Source: Calothrix brevissima NIES-22 (lineage in GTDB: Bacteria; Cyanobacteriota; Cyanobacteriia; Cyanobacteriales; Nostocaceae). From it: DNA of 64,000 bases. The notes below the pieces were generated by a model. The model did no database searches. It was given only the letters and a program-made list of their open reading frames with translations, and was not told the origin of the DNA. The translations under genes and the position numbers were made by a program. Shown here piece by piece: positions 26,814 through 36,083 of the stretch; the first letter of the stretch is position 1, and each line of letters begins with the position of its first letter. Location: assembly GCF_002367995.1 (NCBI RefSeq), contig NZ_AP018207.1:5840646-5904645 (forward strand), written 5' to 3'.

Positions 26814-28214
26814 ATGACCACTACTACTACTCGTCGTAAATCTAACACATTCTATGTCATATTAATTGCTGGTGCGGCTGCACTGGGAGGTTTTTTATTT
26901 GGTTTTGATACCGCAGTGATTAATGGCGCGGTTGCGGCTCTAGCTGAAGCTTATAATGCTAACAGCGTACTCACTGGTTTGGCTGTTTCTTTAGCATTAT
27001 TAGGATCTGCAATTGGTGCTTTTTATGCAGGTAAAATTGCCGATCGCTATGGTCGAGTTAAGGCAATGATTATTGCTTCAGTATTATTTAGTATCAGTGC
27101 TATTGGTTCGGGAATCGCTTTTACTATTTGGGATTTTATCTTTTGGCGGGTATTAGGTGGATTAGCTGTAGGTGCTGCTAGCGTGATTGCGCCGGCTTAC
27201 ATTGCAGAATGTTCTCCTTCAAATCTGCGGGGAAGATTGGGATCTTTGCAACAACTAGCAATAGTCGTCGGTATTTTTATTGCTTTGTTATGCGACTATT
27301 TTATTGCAGTATCAGCCGGTTCAGCGAGTTCGCCGTTTTTGTTGGGAATAGCAGCTTGGCGTTGGATGTTTTGGACAGAATTTCCGCCAGCTGTGCTTTA
27401 TGGAATGGCTGCGTTGATGATTCCCGAATCGCCACGCTACTTAGTTGCACAAGGAAGAGAACCGGAAGCTGCTAATGTTTTAACTAAGATTTTAGGCGGT
27501 AATGTCTTCGCCAAAATTGAAGAAATTCGTCAAACAGTACTTCAAGAACGGGAACCGAAGTTTTCCGATTTGTTAAGTAGAAATGGTGGATTGTTGCGGA
27601 TTGTGTGGATTGGCATCGGCTTATCTGTATTTCAGCAGTTGGTGGGGATTAACGTCATCTTTTACTACAGTAGTGTTTTGTGGCGTGCAGTCGGATTTTC
27701 TGAGCAAAATTCCCTAACGATTACAGTGATTACTGGAGCCGTTAATATTATTACTACCCTAATTGCGATCGCATTTGTTGATAAATTTGGTCGTAAGCCT
27801 TTACTGATCTTAGGCTCAATCGGCATGACTGTTACCTTGGGAACAATGGCTTACATGTTTGGTAACGCTGTAACTGATGCTGCTGGTAACCCCACGTTAA
27901 CAGGAAATGCAGGTATCGTTGCTTTAGTCGCAGCCAACCTTTATGTATTCTGTTTTGGTTTCTCCTGGGGGCCTGTGGTTTGGGTATTATTAGGAGAAAT
28001 GTTTAATAACCAAATTCGTGCGGCTGCGCTTTCTGTTGCTGCGGCGATACAATGGATAGCTAACTTTGCTGTTTCTACGACATTTCCACCAATCTTGCAA
28101 TATTTAGGTTTAGGCGCTGCTTATGGGGTGTATACAACTGCTGCGGCTATCTCGCTGTTTTTCGTTTTGTTCTTTATCAAAGAAACCAAAGGTATGGAAT
28201 TAGAAGAAATGTAA
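26814..28214 (+). CDS. MFS sugar porter (sugar:H+ symporter type)
   Basis: Inner-membrane sugar uptake protein with twelve predicted membrane segments. Family signatures are clear: GFLFGFDTAVINGA in the first segment, DRYGRVKA in the loop between segments 2 and 3, PESPRYLV before the central loop, QQLVGINVIFYYSS in segment 7, DKFGRKPL after segment 8, and FSWGPVVWVLLGEM in segment 10. These match the XylE/GalP/GLUT-like sugar porters, and the QQLVGIN motif contacts sugar in that family. The exact sugar cannot be read from sequence. It stands alone, and the convergent or downstream neighbours give no pathway clue. A start 18 codons earlier is not supported. An AT-rich hairpin terminator follows at 28241-28271. 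Confidence 0.85.
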   Translation: MTTTTTRRKSNTFYVILIAGAAALGGFLFGFDTAVINGAVAALAEAYNANSVLTGLAVSLALLGSAIGAFYAGKIADRYGRVKAMIIASVLFSISAIGSGIAFTIWDFIFWRVLGGLAVGAASVIAPAYIAECSPSNLRGRLGSLQQLAIVVGIFIALLCDYFIAVSAGSASSPFLLGIAAWRWMFWTEFPPAVLYGMAALMIPESPRYLVAQGREPEAANVLTKILGGNVFAKIEEIRQTVLQEREPKFSDLLSRNGGLLRIVWIGIGLSVFQQLVGINVIFYYSSVLWRAVGFSEQNSLTITVITGAVNIITTLIAIAFVDKFGRKPLLILGSIGMTVTLGTMAYMFGNAVTDAAGNPTLTGNAGIVALVAANLYVFCFGFSWGPVVWVLLGEMFNNQIRAAALSVAAAIQWIANFAVSTTFPPILQYLGLGAAYGVYTTAAAISLFFVLFFIKETKGMELEEM

Positions 28215-28240
28215 ATTTTAATTCGTAGCTCGTAATTCGT

Positions 28241-28271
28241 AATTCGTAATTCCAATAATTACGAATTTTTT
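28241..28271 (+). terminator. Probable intrinsic terminator after the sugar porter
   Basis: AATTCGTAATT (28241-28251) pairs with AATTACGAATT (28257-28267), followed by a run of T to 28271. The left arm is part of an AATTCGT heptamer array, so the terminator seems to be built from the tandem repeat. Confidence 0.5.
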
Positions 28272-28299
28272 ATACCCGGAAAACCAAATACAGTCTAAA

Positions 28300-28320
28300 T
28301 TTTGAATTTTGAATTTTGAA
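28300..28320. repeat. Heptamer tandem repeat (TTTTGAA x3)
   Basis: Three perfect copies between the sugar porter and the YihY gene. The same unit forms a longer array at 42799-42848. Confidence 0.75.
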
Positions 28321-28364
28321 TTAATATTATTCCTTACGATTGTTACTCAAACACCTTTGGACAG

Positions 28365-29444
28365 ATGACGCCAACAGGGGAATCATTATCCAATATATCT
28401 CAGGCAGGCAACATTGGGGATAAGGAGACTAATGGTATGAGATGGCAAGCGATTTGGAAATTATTCCAAGAAACTTTTAAAGAATGGAGTGAGGATAAAG
28501 CTTCAAGGTTAGCCGCAGCGTTAGCTTATTACACAATTTTTTCCATCGCCCCATTGCTCATAATTGTAATTGCAATTGTCGGTGCAGTTTTTGGTGAAGA
28601 AGCTGCTAGGGGTGAAATTGTTCGCCAAATTCAAGGTTTAGTAGGGAGAACAGGCGCAGAATTTATTGAAACTGCAATTCAAAATGCGAACCAGCCAGAA
28701 ACGGGAACTATTGCTTCTGTTATTAGTATCCTCGTTTTATTATTAGGTGCGACTGGTTTATTTAACGAATTACAAGATGCTTTAAATACGATTTGGGAAG
28801 TCAAACCAAAACCAGGCGCAGGTGTCAATACAATGGTTCGCCAACGGGTTTTATCGTTTGCGATGGTTTTGGGAATTGGATTTTTACTGCTGGTGTCTCT
28901 TGTAGTTAGTGCAGGATTATCCGCACTGGTGACTTTCTTTAGTAACCTGGTACCGGGTGTTGATTTTATTTGGCAATTTGTGAATTTCTTGCTGAGTTTT
29001 GTAATTACGACAATATTGTTCGGTCTGATTTTTAAAGTTCTCCCTGATGTAAAAATTACTTGGGGTGATGTGATAATTGGTGCTTCTATTACCTCAATTT
29101 TGTTTTCTATCGGCAGATTTTTATTAGGACAATATTTAGGTAATGGCAGTTTTGGTTCAACTTATGGTGCTGCTGGTTCGGTGGTAGTTATTTTGGCTTG
29201 GATTTATTACGCTGCACAAATTCTCTTTTTTGGCGCGGAATTTACTCAGGTTTATGCAAGAAGATATGGCAGTGGAATTAGACCGGCGAAACATGCTGTA
29301 CCTTTAAATAGTCCAGATATTCCAGAGGATAATTATCCACCTAGAAGACCTACTGCTAATAGAAAATCTTCGTCTAATATTATTAGTAGAATTATGCGAT
29401 CGCTGACAAAATCTAAGTCTATGAAAAAGCGTAATAGGAGTTAG
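28365..29444 (+). CDS. YihY/BrkB-family inner-membrane protein
   Basis: Polytopic membrane protein of unknown biochemical function (UPF0761/YihY family). After a polar N-terminus, DKASRLAAALAYYTIFSIAPLL gives the family's amphipathic entry to segment 1. GATGLFNELQDALNTIWEV and KPKPGAGV are the typical second signature, and YGAAGSVVVILAWIYYAAQILFFGAEFTQVYA closes the membrane part. Six membrane segments are expected. The basic tail (residues about 300-359) is variable. The start may be the ATG at 28365 or the one at 28437 (MRWQAIW); I keep the longer form because nothing decides it. It lies 150 bp after the sugar porter on the same strand but behind a likely terminator. Confidence 0.8.
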   Translation: MTPTGESLSNISQAGNIGDKETNGMRWQAIWKLFQETFKEWSEDKASRLAAALAYYTIFSIAPLLIIVIAIVGAVFGEEAARGEIVRQIQGLVGRTGAEFIETAIQNANQPETGTIASVISILVLLLGATGLFNELQDALNTIWEVKPKPGAGVNTMVRQRVLSFAMVLGIGFLLLVSLVVSAGLSALVTFFSNLVPGVDFIWQFVNFLLSFVITTILFGLIFKVLPDVKITWGDVIIGASITSILFSIGRFLLGQYLGNGSFGSTYGAAGSVVVILAWIYYAAQILFFGAEFTQVYARRYGSGIRPAKHAVPLNSPDIPEDNYPPRRPTANRKSSSNIISRIMRSLTKSKSMKKRNRS

Positions 29445-29591
29445 GAGTTTATGAGGAAATAGGGTGCATTATTTGGCTGGTTTTTTAAACGCAAAGGAAC
29501 GCGGAGGTTAGCGCAAAGTTTCGCGGAGTATTTATTAAGTCAATCGGAGATGACTATTGACTATTGACTATTAATATTTAATTACACCAAC

Positions 29592-31532
29592 CTACTTAAT
29601 TTGCTCAATCAAGTTAGCAATGTTGACTAACAGCTTTTCGGCTTCGATGGGTTTGGGAATATGTCGTTGAAATCCAGCGCTGTAGGCTTTTTGACGATCG
29701 CTGTCGCTAGCGTGAGCTGTGAGAGCGATCGCTAAAATTTGCCGATTTTTATTTAACGCTTGCATCTGGCGTAATAAACTATAGCCATCAACCTGCGGCA
29801 TCCCAATATCGCTAATCACTAAATCTGGCTTAATTTGGGCAAATATTTGCAAAGCTTGAATCGCTGAAGCAGCTGTATTTGCGATCGCACCTTGTTGTTC
29901 TAACAAAAACGCGACAAATTCGCGAGAATCTGCATCATCATCCACAACTAAAATTCGCAACCCCTGCAAATTAATCGCTCGTGCTAATTCCCGTTCTGTT
30001 TGCTTGTGTTGCGCCGTAGCAGTCATAATTGGTAATTTAACTGTAAAAGTCGTACCTTGTTTTTTACCTTGACTCTCGGCTGTCACTGTACCACCATGCA
30101 GTTCGACTAAATGATGCACAATCGCCAATCCTAACCCTAAGCCATTAGAGGCGCGTGTAATTGAACTATCGGCTTGACGGAAATAATCAAATACATAAGG
30201 TAAAAATTCCGGTGTAATTCCCTCACCGTTATCTTTGACGGTAATTTGAATTTGCGTATCTACCTGCTTGAGTTCAACTTCAATTCGTCCCCCCGATAGC
30301 GTGAATTTCACCGCATTAGAAAGAATATTCCAAATTACCTGTTGCAATCTATCAGGATCGCCTAATACCTTAGCTACTTCTGATGGAAAACTCACATTAA
30401 TAGCCACATCCTTAGCTTGAGCGGCTAAACGTACCGTTTCCATCGCCGCTTCCACTGTTGTCGCTAAATTCACCGGACATTTTTTCAGATTCAGCTTACC
30501 GCGTAAAATTCGCGAAACATCGAGCAAATCTTCGATTAATTGCGCCTGGATTTTGGCGTTGCGTTCAATTATCTCTAAGGCGCGATTTAAGGTTGTGCTG
30601 TCATATGGACGAGTTTGTAACAGTCTCGCCCATCCTAAAATCGGATTGAGAGGCGATCGCAATTCATGAGACAATACTGCTAAAAATTCATCTTTAATTC
30701 GGTTCGCTCTTTCTGCTTCTGCTCTGGCTGCTTGTTCGCGAATTAATCTCGCTCGTTCCTGTTCAACTCGTTTAGTTTCCGTGACATCGCGACTAAAAAC
30801 TAGTACATATTCTGCCACACCTTGAGAGTTTAACTCTGGCACAAATCGCGATTGATAAATCCGTTCTTCTGTAGGTGTCGGTAATGCTAATTCAATTAAC
30901 TGTTCTTGCGCAGTCGTCAAAGCTAAACGCAGCGAACGTTCCCACCCAGCATAAATATCTGCTGGTAGTTCCATTTCTGCCAGGGTTTTTCCAAGAAACG
31001 TGTTAGGAGGTTGGCCAGTAGCTTTTTCTATAGCCAAATTCACATACAACAACCGCAAATGCCCATCAAATTGAAAAATCACATCAGGAGAATTATCTAA
31101 CACCGTCTGCCAATGTTGTGCTTGCCAAGGCAGAGTCAGGGTAGGCGGTGGCGAACTATTTGCGGATGATACTGAACGATCTACCTGTAGATAGATTTCT
31201 AATTGCTGACGCTCTGTGATATCTTGGAAGTATATAGTGGAGCCTGTTTGACTAGGGTAAATACTCACTTCAAACCAAGCATCCAACATCGGAAAAAATT
31301 GCTCAAATCTAACTAAAGATTGTTGTGCGATCGCTCGATGACATTCATGATAGAACCTAGAGCCAACAGTCTCCGGACAATTAAACCAAAAATTTTGTTC
31401 TAGTAAATCTTCACAGTTTTTATTAAAAATTTGGGCAGCCTGAGGGTTAATCGAAGTGACTCGCCACTCTTGGTTGTACGTAACAAAGCCTCCAGATAGC
31501 CTGTTAGCCACCTCTCCAACTTGATTTTTCAC
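29592..31532 (-). CDS. PAS-PAS hybrid histidine kinase with C-terminal receiver
   Basis: Soluble two-component sensor of 646 residues. PAS1 covers about 5-108 (ending YFQDITERQQ) and PAS2 about 140-255 (ending FSRDVTETKR). A short coiled coil leads to the HisKA domain with phospho-His289 in AVLSHELRSP. The ATPase domain follows with NAVKFTLSGG and NGLGLGLAIV. The receiver (about 525-646) has LVVDDDAD, phospho-acceptor Asp575 (SDIGMP) and the HIPKP lysine. No membrane span is visible. The catalytic half and receiver closely resemble the 1626-residue kinase at 20281-25161, and PAS1 resembles its first PAS, so the two are paralogues with different sensory sets. No separate response regulator is next to it. 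Confidence 0.9.
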   Translation of the reverse strand: MKNQVGEVANRLSGGFVTYNQEWRVTSINPQAAQIFNKNCEDLLEQNFWFNCPETVGSRFYHECHRAIAQQSLVRFEQFFPMLDAWFEVSIYPSQTGSTIYFQDITERQQLEIYLQVDRSVSSANSSPPPTLTLPWQAQHWQTVLDNSPDVIFQFDGHLRLLYVNLAIEKATGQPPNTFLGKTLAEMELPADIYAGWERSLRLALTTAQEQLIELALPTPTEERIYQSRFVPELNSQGVAEYVLVFSRDVTETKRVEQERARLIREQAARAEAERANRIKDEFLAVLSHELRSPLNPILGWARLLQTRPYDSTTLNRALEIIERNAKIQAQLIEDLLDVSRILRGKLNLKKCPVNLATTVEAAMETVRLAAQAKDVAINVSFPSEVAKVLGDPDRLQQVIWNILSNAVKFTLSGGRIEVELKQVDTQIQITVKDNGEGITPEFLPYVFDYFRQADSSITRASNGLGLGLAIVHHLVELHGGTVTAESQGKKQGTTFTVKLPIMTATAQHKQTERELARAINLQGLRILVVDDDADSREFVAFLLEQQGAIANTAASAIQALQIFAQIKPDLVISDIGMPQVDGYSLLRQMQALNKNRQILAIALTAHASDSDRQKAYSAGFQRHIPKPIEAEKLLVNIANLIEQIK

Positions 31533-31926
31533 AAACTAACCTCATTGAGAAGCCAACAATTTTATTAATAGCCAAAGATGCAACCAAAACACACTTCCTG
31601 GCAAATAGTAGCAATGTTACTAGTGAGCCAGTTGGTTTTGGTTAAAATATCGATTGGCTAATTTATTACGCAAGTTGCTGACAAAAGCTACAGTAGTTTA
31701 ACAAACTTATAAGAGTAAAAACAGCGACCGTAATATGAGCCGCTAAATACCATCTTCAGTCCTGATTATCAAAGGGTGACACAAACTATATTGCACTTTG
31801 ATTTGCAAAATCATCACCCTATTAGGCTATTTTTCTACTTGCTGCAACATCAATATTGTTTGTAAACTATACAATTTGATTGTATAGCGATCGCATTGCA
31901 CTATCATCCGTTGTAATGCATATTAA
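31533..31926. other. Intergenic region upstream of the PAS kinase
   Basis: 394 bp with no coding region. It is AT-rich with one HIP1 site near 31888. It probably holds the promoter of the kinase and the 3' end of the hydrolase transcript. No clear terminator is seen. Confidence 0.5.
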
Positions 31927-32844
31927 CTACAGCCTGTTATCAATTAAACCTTGACGCTGCAAAAATATTCTTATCACTCTATATATTTCTCGTTTTTGCG
32001 CTTTACTATAACCACCATGCGCCGCACCACGCACAGTATATAACTGATGTACTGCCCCAACCTTAGCCAATGCTTGATGCAGGCGAGTTGCATGACTATA
32101 GGGTACAAACCGATCTTTCTCACCATGTATCGTCAAAATAGGAGGTAATCCAGAACGTACAAAATTAATTGGCGAGACAGTTTTAGCTAGTTCCAATTCT
32201 CGTGATGTAATGTTATTACCAAACCACTGGAGAGCAAAGTATTTTTGATTAGAACCCACCAGCAAATCATTAACATCAGTAATACCAGACCAATTAATGA
32301 TAGCAGCAACTTTTAGCGGTTCATTCCCCGGACATAAGCGATCGAATTCAGCCACATTGGGTATAGTTCCCGTTGTCAATGATAAATGTCCACCAGCAGA
32401 AAACCCTGTTAACACAATTTTTTTGATATCAAAATTGTACTTAGCCGCATTGCGAATTACCCAACGCAAAGCACATATCGAATCTTCCACAGCCGCCGGT
32501 GCTAATGCTGTACTAGCTAATCTGTAATCTATATTAACTACCGAAAATCCCCAATCAAAATAAGGCGTAAAAAATGGTTCATCCCCATCATCTTTACTAC
32601 CTTTAATCCAACCGCCACCATGAATCACTATTAATGTAGGACGCAACCCAGATTTTTTATTTTGATAGAGATTCAGCTTAAGTTGCTTGTTATTTACTGT
32701 ATTATAAGTAATATCTTTTGTCAGAATATAGTTACTTCCTTGATTAGTTGCCATACCTATATTTGAAAATACCAAAGGTAATATCAAAGCAATAGTGAAA
32801 CAAATAATCAAGAGTTTTGATATTTTTATCTTTGTTAATAGCAA
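31927..32844 (-). CDS. Exported alpha/beta-hydrolase (esterase/lipase type)
   Basis: Predicted periplasmic or membrane-anchored esterase. A hydrophobic N-terminus (residues about 9-28) acts as signal peptide or anchor. The oxyanion motif HGGGW is at 75-79, the nucleophile Ser149 in GFSAGGH, the acid Asp244 in GEKDRFVP and His276 in AAHGGY, so the triad is complete. This is the HGGGW carbohydrate-esterase/hormone-sensitive-lipase-like layout. It is the last gene of an MBOAT-DUF459-hydrolase operon, 17 bp after the SGNH gene. That suggests it removes or trims the acyl groups that the other two proteins add to an envelope glycan. The substrate is inferred, not shown. Confidence 0.8.
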   Translation of the reverse strand: MLLTKIKISKLLIICFTIALILPLVFSNIGMATNQGSNYILTKDITYNTVNNKQLKLNLYQNKKSGLRPTLIVIHGGGWIKGSKDDGDEPFFTPYFDWGFSVVNIDYRLASTALAPAAVEDSICALRWVIRNAAKYNFDIKKIVLTGFSAGGHLSLTTGTIPNVAEFDRLCPGNEPLKVAAIINWSGITDVNDLLVGSNQKYFALQWFGNNITSRELELAKTVSPINFVRSGLPPILTIHGEKDRFVPYSHATRLHQALAKVGAVHQLYTVRGAAHGGYSKAQKREIYRVIRIFLQRQGLIDNRL

Positions 32845-32861
32845 TTGAAGTTACTCCTAAA

Positions 32862-33956
32862 TTAATTAATAATATCTTTATTGACAAGCTTTACCTTGGG
32901 TTTTAAAACCCCATCATTTAACATCTTCTCCTTCAGTATATCAATGAGAATTTTTGCACCGTGCTCCGTTGGGTGAACTCCATCATTAATCCGCACCCGT
33001 CCGAATTTACCCGTATTATCTGCAACGATTGGAGCAAAATTTCCATTCATAGCAAAGGCATTCCAAGTATCAATAAATTCAATTTTTGCATGTGCTTGGG
33101 CAACTTTTTGATAAATCCGGTTAAAAATAGGAAAGAATTTATTATATCGAGCGACATTAGAAATAGGATGTCCTATCCAGTAGACTTTACGCACGGGATA
33201 TTCATCAAGTAATTTTGCATAACGTTCTACACGTTCCTCATAGGCTTTTTCCCAAGCTGGACTTAATTCCACCTGAAATTTTTTATTCACATCGATAATA
33301 CTTTGATCGTCATTTCCACCAAAAACCACAACCATAGCATCTGGATTGCTGCGTTCGATCATTTCTCTGGTGCGAGAATACCAATCATAAAAATCAATTC
33401 TGTTTAATCCGGTAGAAATTTTAAAGTCAATTGTAATTTTATCGAAATCATAATCTTTTTTACTCACAGCATTCTCAAAAGCTACGCTGTAAGAGTACAT
33501 AATCGAATCTCCCAATAGCAAGAACCGTTTGTAAGGTAATTGATTGATTGATTTTGGTGTAGTGGTTGCAATTGGATTTACTTCAGTGTTTTTGGTTAAC
33601 AATAATGATTCTACATGATTGATTTTTGGCTGTTGCTGATTCGGTGAATTTGCAGGTAAAAAAGGAGTAGCAAAAATTTGTGCAGATGGCTGTGGTGGCT
33701 TGACTGCTACGTTATTGATTTTTACTTTGGGTAATTCGGCAATTTTTTCTGATTCATAATCGACTTCTTTAATGCGATTCCAAAATTCTTGTTCTGCTTT
33801 GCTAAAATTACTCAATTTAACTTGTTGTGCAGCTTGTTTAATTTGGTTATTTGCTAGGTGGCTGGAACTGAAACTTTTCAAAAAGACTGGAAAGTTAACA
33901 GAAATTAAACTGGCTCCCACTAAACCAGACAGCATTAAAAATTTAAAGTCTTGCAT
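32862..33956 (-). CDS. DUF459-type SGNH hydrolase, probable glycan O-acyl transfer partner
   Basis: Exported SGNH-fold protein. A hydrophobic N-terminal segment (about residues 5-27) would anchor it in the inner membrane, followed by a low-complexity linker to about residue 140. The SGNH blocks are clear: LLLGDSIMYS with Ser151, FGGND at 212-216, and DGVHPTEHG with Asp325 and His328. DUF459 proteins are often paired with MBOAT acyltransferases, in the same way as PatB with PatA or DltD with DltB. The gene lies 7 bp from the MBOAT gene and 17 bp before the esterase. It probably completes transfer of an acetyl group to a surface glycan in the periplasm; the exact acceptor is unknown. Confidence 0.8.
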   Translation of the reverse strand: MQDFKFLMLSGLVGASLISVNFPVFLKSFSSSHLANNQIKQAAQQVKLSNFSKAEQEFWNRIKEVDYESEKIAELPKVKINNVAVKPPQPSAQIFATPFLPANSPNQQQPKINHVESLLLTKNTEVNPIATTTPKSINQLPYKRFLLLGDSIMYSYSVAFENAVSKKDYDFDKITIDFKISTGLNRIDFYDWYSRTREMIERSNPDAMVVVFGGNDDQSIIDVNKKFQVELSPAWEKAYEERVERYAKLLDEYPVRKVYWIGHPISNVARYNKFFPIFNRIYQKVAQAHAKIEFIDTWNAFAMNGNFAPIVADNTGKFGRVRINDGVHPTEHGAKILIDILKEKMLNDGVLKPKVKLVNKDIIN

Positions 33957-33963
33957 AAAATAT

Positions 33964-35430
33964 TTAGAAATTAAAGTAAATAAAAGGTGGAACAGTATTC
34001 GGGCCTAATCTAAATACGACATACAGTGTAGCCGTAGCAAATATACTTTGAAGCAAAATATTTTTATTGGCTAAAAATTTTGTCCAAAATTGACTGACTT
34101 TATCTCCAGCAAAATTCATGATCAACACGATCACAAACACTATATATATCTGCCAGCAATTCAATTGTGATAATTGACTATTAGAACTAAAGTTGCAGAG
34201 TTGTCGCAAAAAATCAATTGCTGTTTCCCAATTCCTCGTGTTAAAAAATACCCAGCAGACATTAACAAACAGAAAAGTGCAAAACCAGTTAAATACGCTG
34301 AAAATAAACAGTGGTTTTGTTGCTGATGTCAGATGATTTTTACTTTCTTCTAGGGAATCTGTCTGAGGTTGGAAAACCTGAATAATATCATCTAAAAGAT
34401 GCTTAAAAATCAAACCCATTCCATGTAAACCACCCCAGATAATAAAATTTAACCCAGCGCCATGCCAAAAACCAGCAACAATCATGGTTAACAATAAATT
34501 CAAATATTTTTGGAAGTTACCCTTACGTCCACCACCTAAGGAAATATATAAATAATCTCGCAACCATTCCGATAAACTAATATGCCATCTGCGCCAAAAT
34601 TCTTGTAAGCTTTGGGCACGGTATGGCATATTAAAATTTTGTACTGGTTGAAATCCTAATAAGGCAGAAATCGCATTAGCTAAATCTGTATAGCCGCTAA
34701 AATCAACATAAATTAAGCATGAATAAGATAAAGTGGCAAGAATTAAGTCAAAACTAGAATATTTTGTTGGTACCTGGAAGGGAAGTTGCGTAAAGTTAAA
34801 CAGAAAGCTAGATAAAGTATATTTTTTGAATAAGCCACAAATAATCAAAATTACCACAGATTCAATCTGATAATTATATTTCTCCTGGCTATTGAGTTGG
34901 AAATAAAATTTATCTGCACGGGAAATTGGCCCTGATATCACTTGGGGAAAATAGGATACATATACTGTATAATCTAGTAAAGATGGACATTTAAGTTTGT
35001 TTTTGTAACTGTCAATTAAATGAGAGATAATTCTAAATGTATAGAAAGATATCCCAATTGGTGTGAGAATTTGTAGCGTTTGAAAGTTGACTGGAAGATG
35101 AAAGTTATTTAAGGCTACATATAAGGAATCAGTAAAAAAATTATAATATTTGAAAAAACCTAAATAAAGCAGATTCAGGGTAATACCAATAAATAAGAAT
35201 TGTTTTTTATGATTTTTAGATGAAGTGCGATCTATTGATTCGATAATTAGGTAGTTTACTATAATGTCTATAAATAATGATTCTAAGAAATGTAAACCCC
35301 AGAAGGAATAAAAAATCAGGCTAACACCTATCAAATAATATTTATAAGTTGTCACCTTTTTTTTGATAAAGCAGCCAACAGTGAAAACAATAGTAAAAAA
35401 TACTAAAAACTCGTAAGTTGGGAATAACAT
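33964..35430 (-). CDS. MBOAT-family membrane O-acyltransferase (AlgI/DltB-like)
   Basis: Polytopic inner-membrane acyltransferase. The MBOAT core is well conserved: TPIGISFYTFRIISHLIDSY near 123-142, YVDFSGYTDLANA near 241-253, EFWRRWHISLSEWLRDYLY near 277-295, and FWHG with His323 followed by WGGLHG with His336, the presumed catalytic pair. At 488 residues it has the normal AlgI/DltB length. It would pass acyl groups from a cytoplasmic donor across the membrane to the DUF459 protein encoded 7 bp downstream. The downstream esterase completes an apparent O-acylation/de-acylation set. The target may be the exopolysaccharide or cell-wall polymer made elsewhere; the glycan export locus at 55-60 kb is a candidate source. 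Confidence 0.85.
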   Translation of the reverse strand: MLFPTYEFLVFFTIVFTVGCFIKKKVTTYKYYLIGVSLIFYSFWGLHFLESLFIDIIVNYLIIESIDRTSSKNHKKQFLFIGITLNLLYLGFFKYYNFFTDSLYVALNNFHLPVNFQTLQILTPIGISFYTFRIISHLIDSYKNKLKCPSLLDYTVYVSYFPQVISGPISRADKFYFQLNSQEKYNYQIESVVILIICGLFKKYTLSSFLFNFTQLPFQVPTKYSSFDLILATLSYSCLIYVDFSGYTDLANAISALLGFQPVQNFNMPYRAQSLQEFWRRWHISLSEWLRDYLYISLGGGRKGNFQKYLNLLLTMIVAGFWHGAGLNFIIWGGLHGMGLIFKHLLDDIIQVFQPQTDSLEESKNHLTSATKPLFIFSVFNWFCTFLFVNVCWVFFNTRNWETAIDFLRQLCNFSSNSQLSQLNCWQIYIVFVIVLIMNFAGDKVSQFWTKFLANKNILLQSIFATATLYVVFRLGPNTVPPFIYFNF

Positions 35431-35606
35431 AAAATTTTATGCCAAATAATGATCTGATGTTGGTATTTAAGCTAAATATCACCCACAATAAATTAAAAAT
35501 GTGAGCCATACTTCCCCAAGAAGCATTTTGATAAAATTGTGTTAGGACAGATAAAAATTTTCTCTACCTGATTTGCTATTTAATCGTTGAGAATAGGTAG
35601 TTGCTA

Positions 35607-36083
35607 TCAATTACAATTAACGACAGTATCGTCAATTAAACCTAATCCTTGATTAATTATTGCTAGAGAGTTACAAGTTGGGTTAAATATCTTATATTTG
35701 CGATTAGCATTAAGCTTGAGATAAGGTGGAAAATTCTCTGGTTTCAGAGGTTTACACTGACTATAAACGAGGCGCATTAATTCCACATCAGCTCGATCGA
35801 TTGGTAATGCAGAAGAACGATTGCGAATTTTTCTCCCAAAAATTTTACCTTTAACTTGCGTATCTAGGTTTTCGATTAAACTACATACGCCTAATTGTCT
35901 GGTGACTTGACAAGCACCAATACAAACATTAGTATCATCCAAGACCTTCAGCGTATCATAAAGTTCTTTTTTGACTTGAGCAACTGATTTAATTTTTTGA
36001 ACAGTTTCGGCGTTACCAATAGCCAACGGATTGAATACAGTTAAACTGATGACGCTAGTCAAAAGTAAGGTTTGCAATTTCAT
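35607..36083 (-). CDS. Small secreted protein of unknown function with six cysteines
   Basis: I do not recognise this family. The 158-residue product has a clear signal peptide (MKLQTLLLTSVISLTVF..., cleavage near residue 25). The mature part has six cysteines (NVCIGACQV, GVCS, YSQCK, NPTCN and the penultimate residue in VVNCN), which could form three disulfides in the periplasm. The KYKIFNPTCNSLAIINQGLG segment looks structured. It lies 177 bp upstream of the MBOAT gene on the same strand and may be transcribed with it, which would place it in the envelope-modification set, but this is only positional. Confidence 0.65.
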   Translation of the reverse strand: MKLQTLLLTSVISLTVFNPLAIGNAETVQKIKSVAQVKKELYDTLKVLDDTNVCIGACQVTRQLGVCSLIENLDTQVKGKIFGRKIRNRSSALPIDRADVELMRLVYSQCKPLKPENFPPYLKLNANRKYKIFNPTCNSLAIINQGLGLIDDTVVNCN

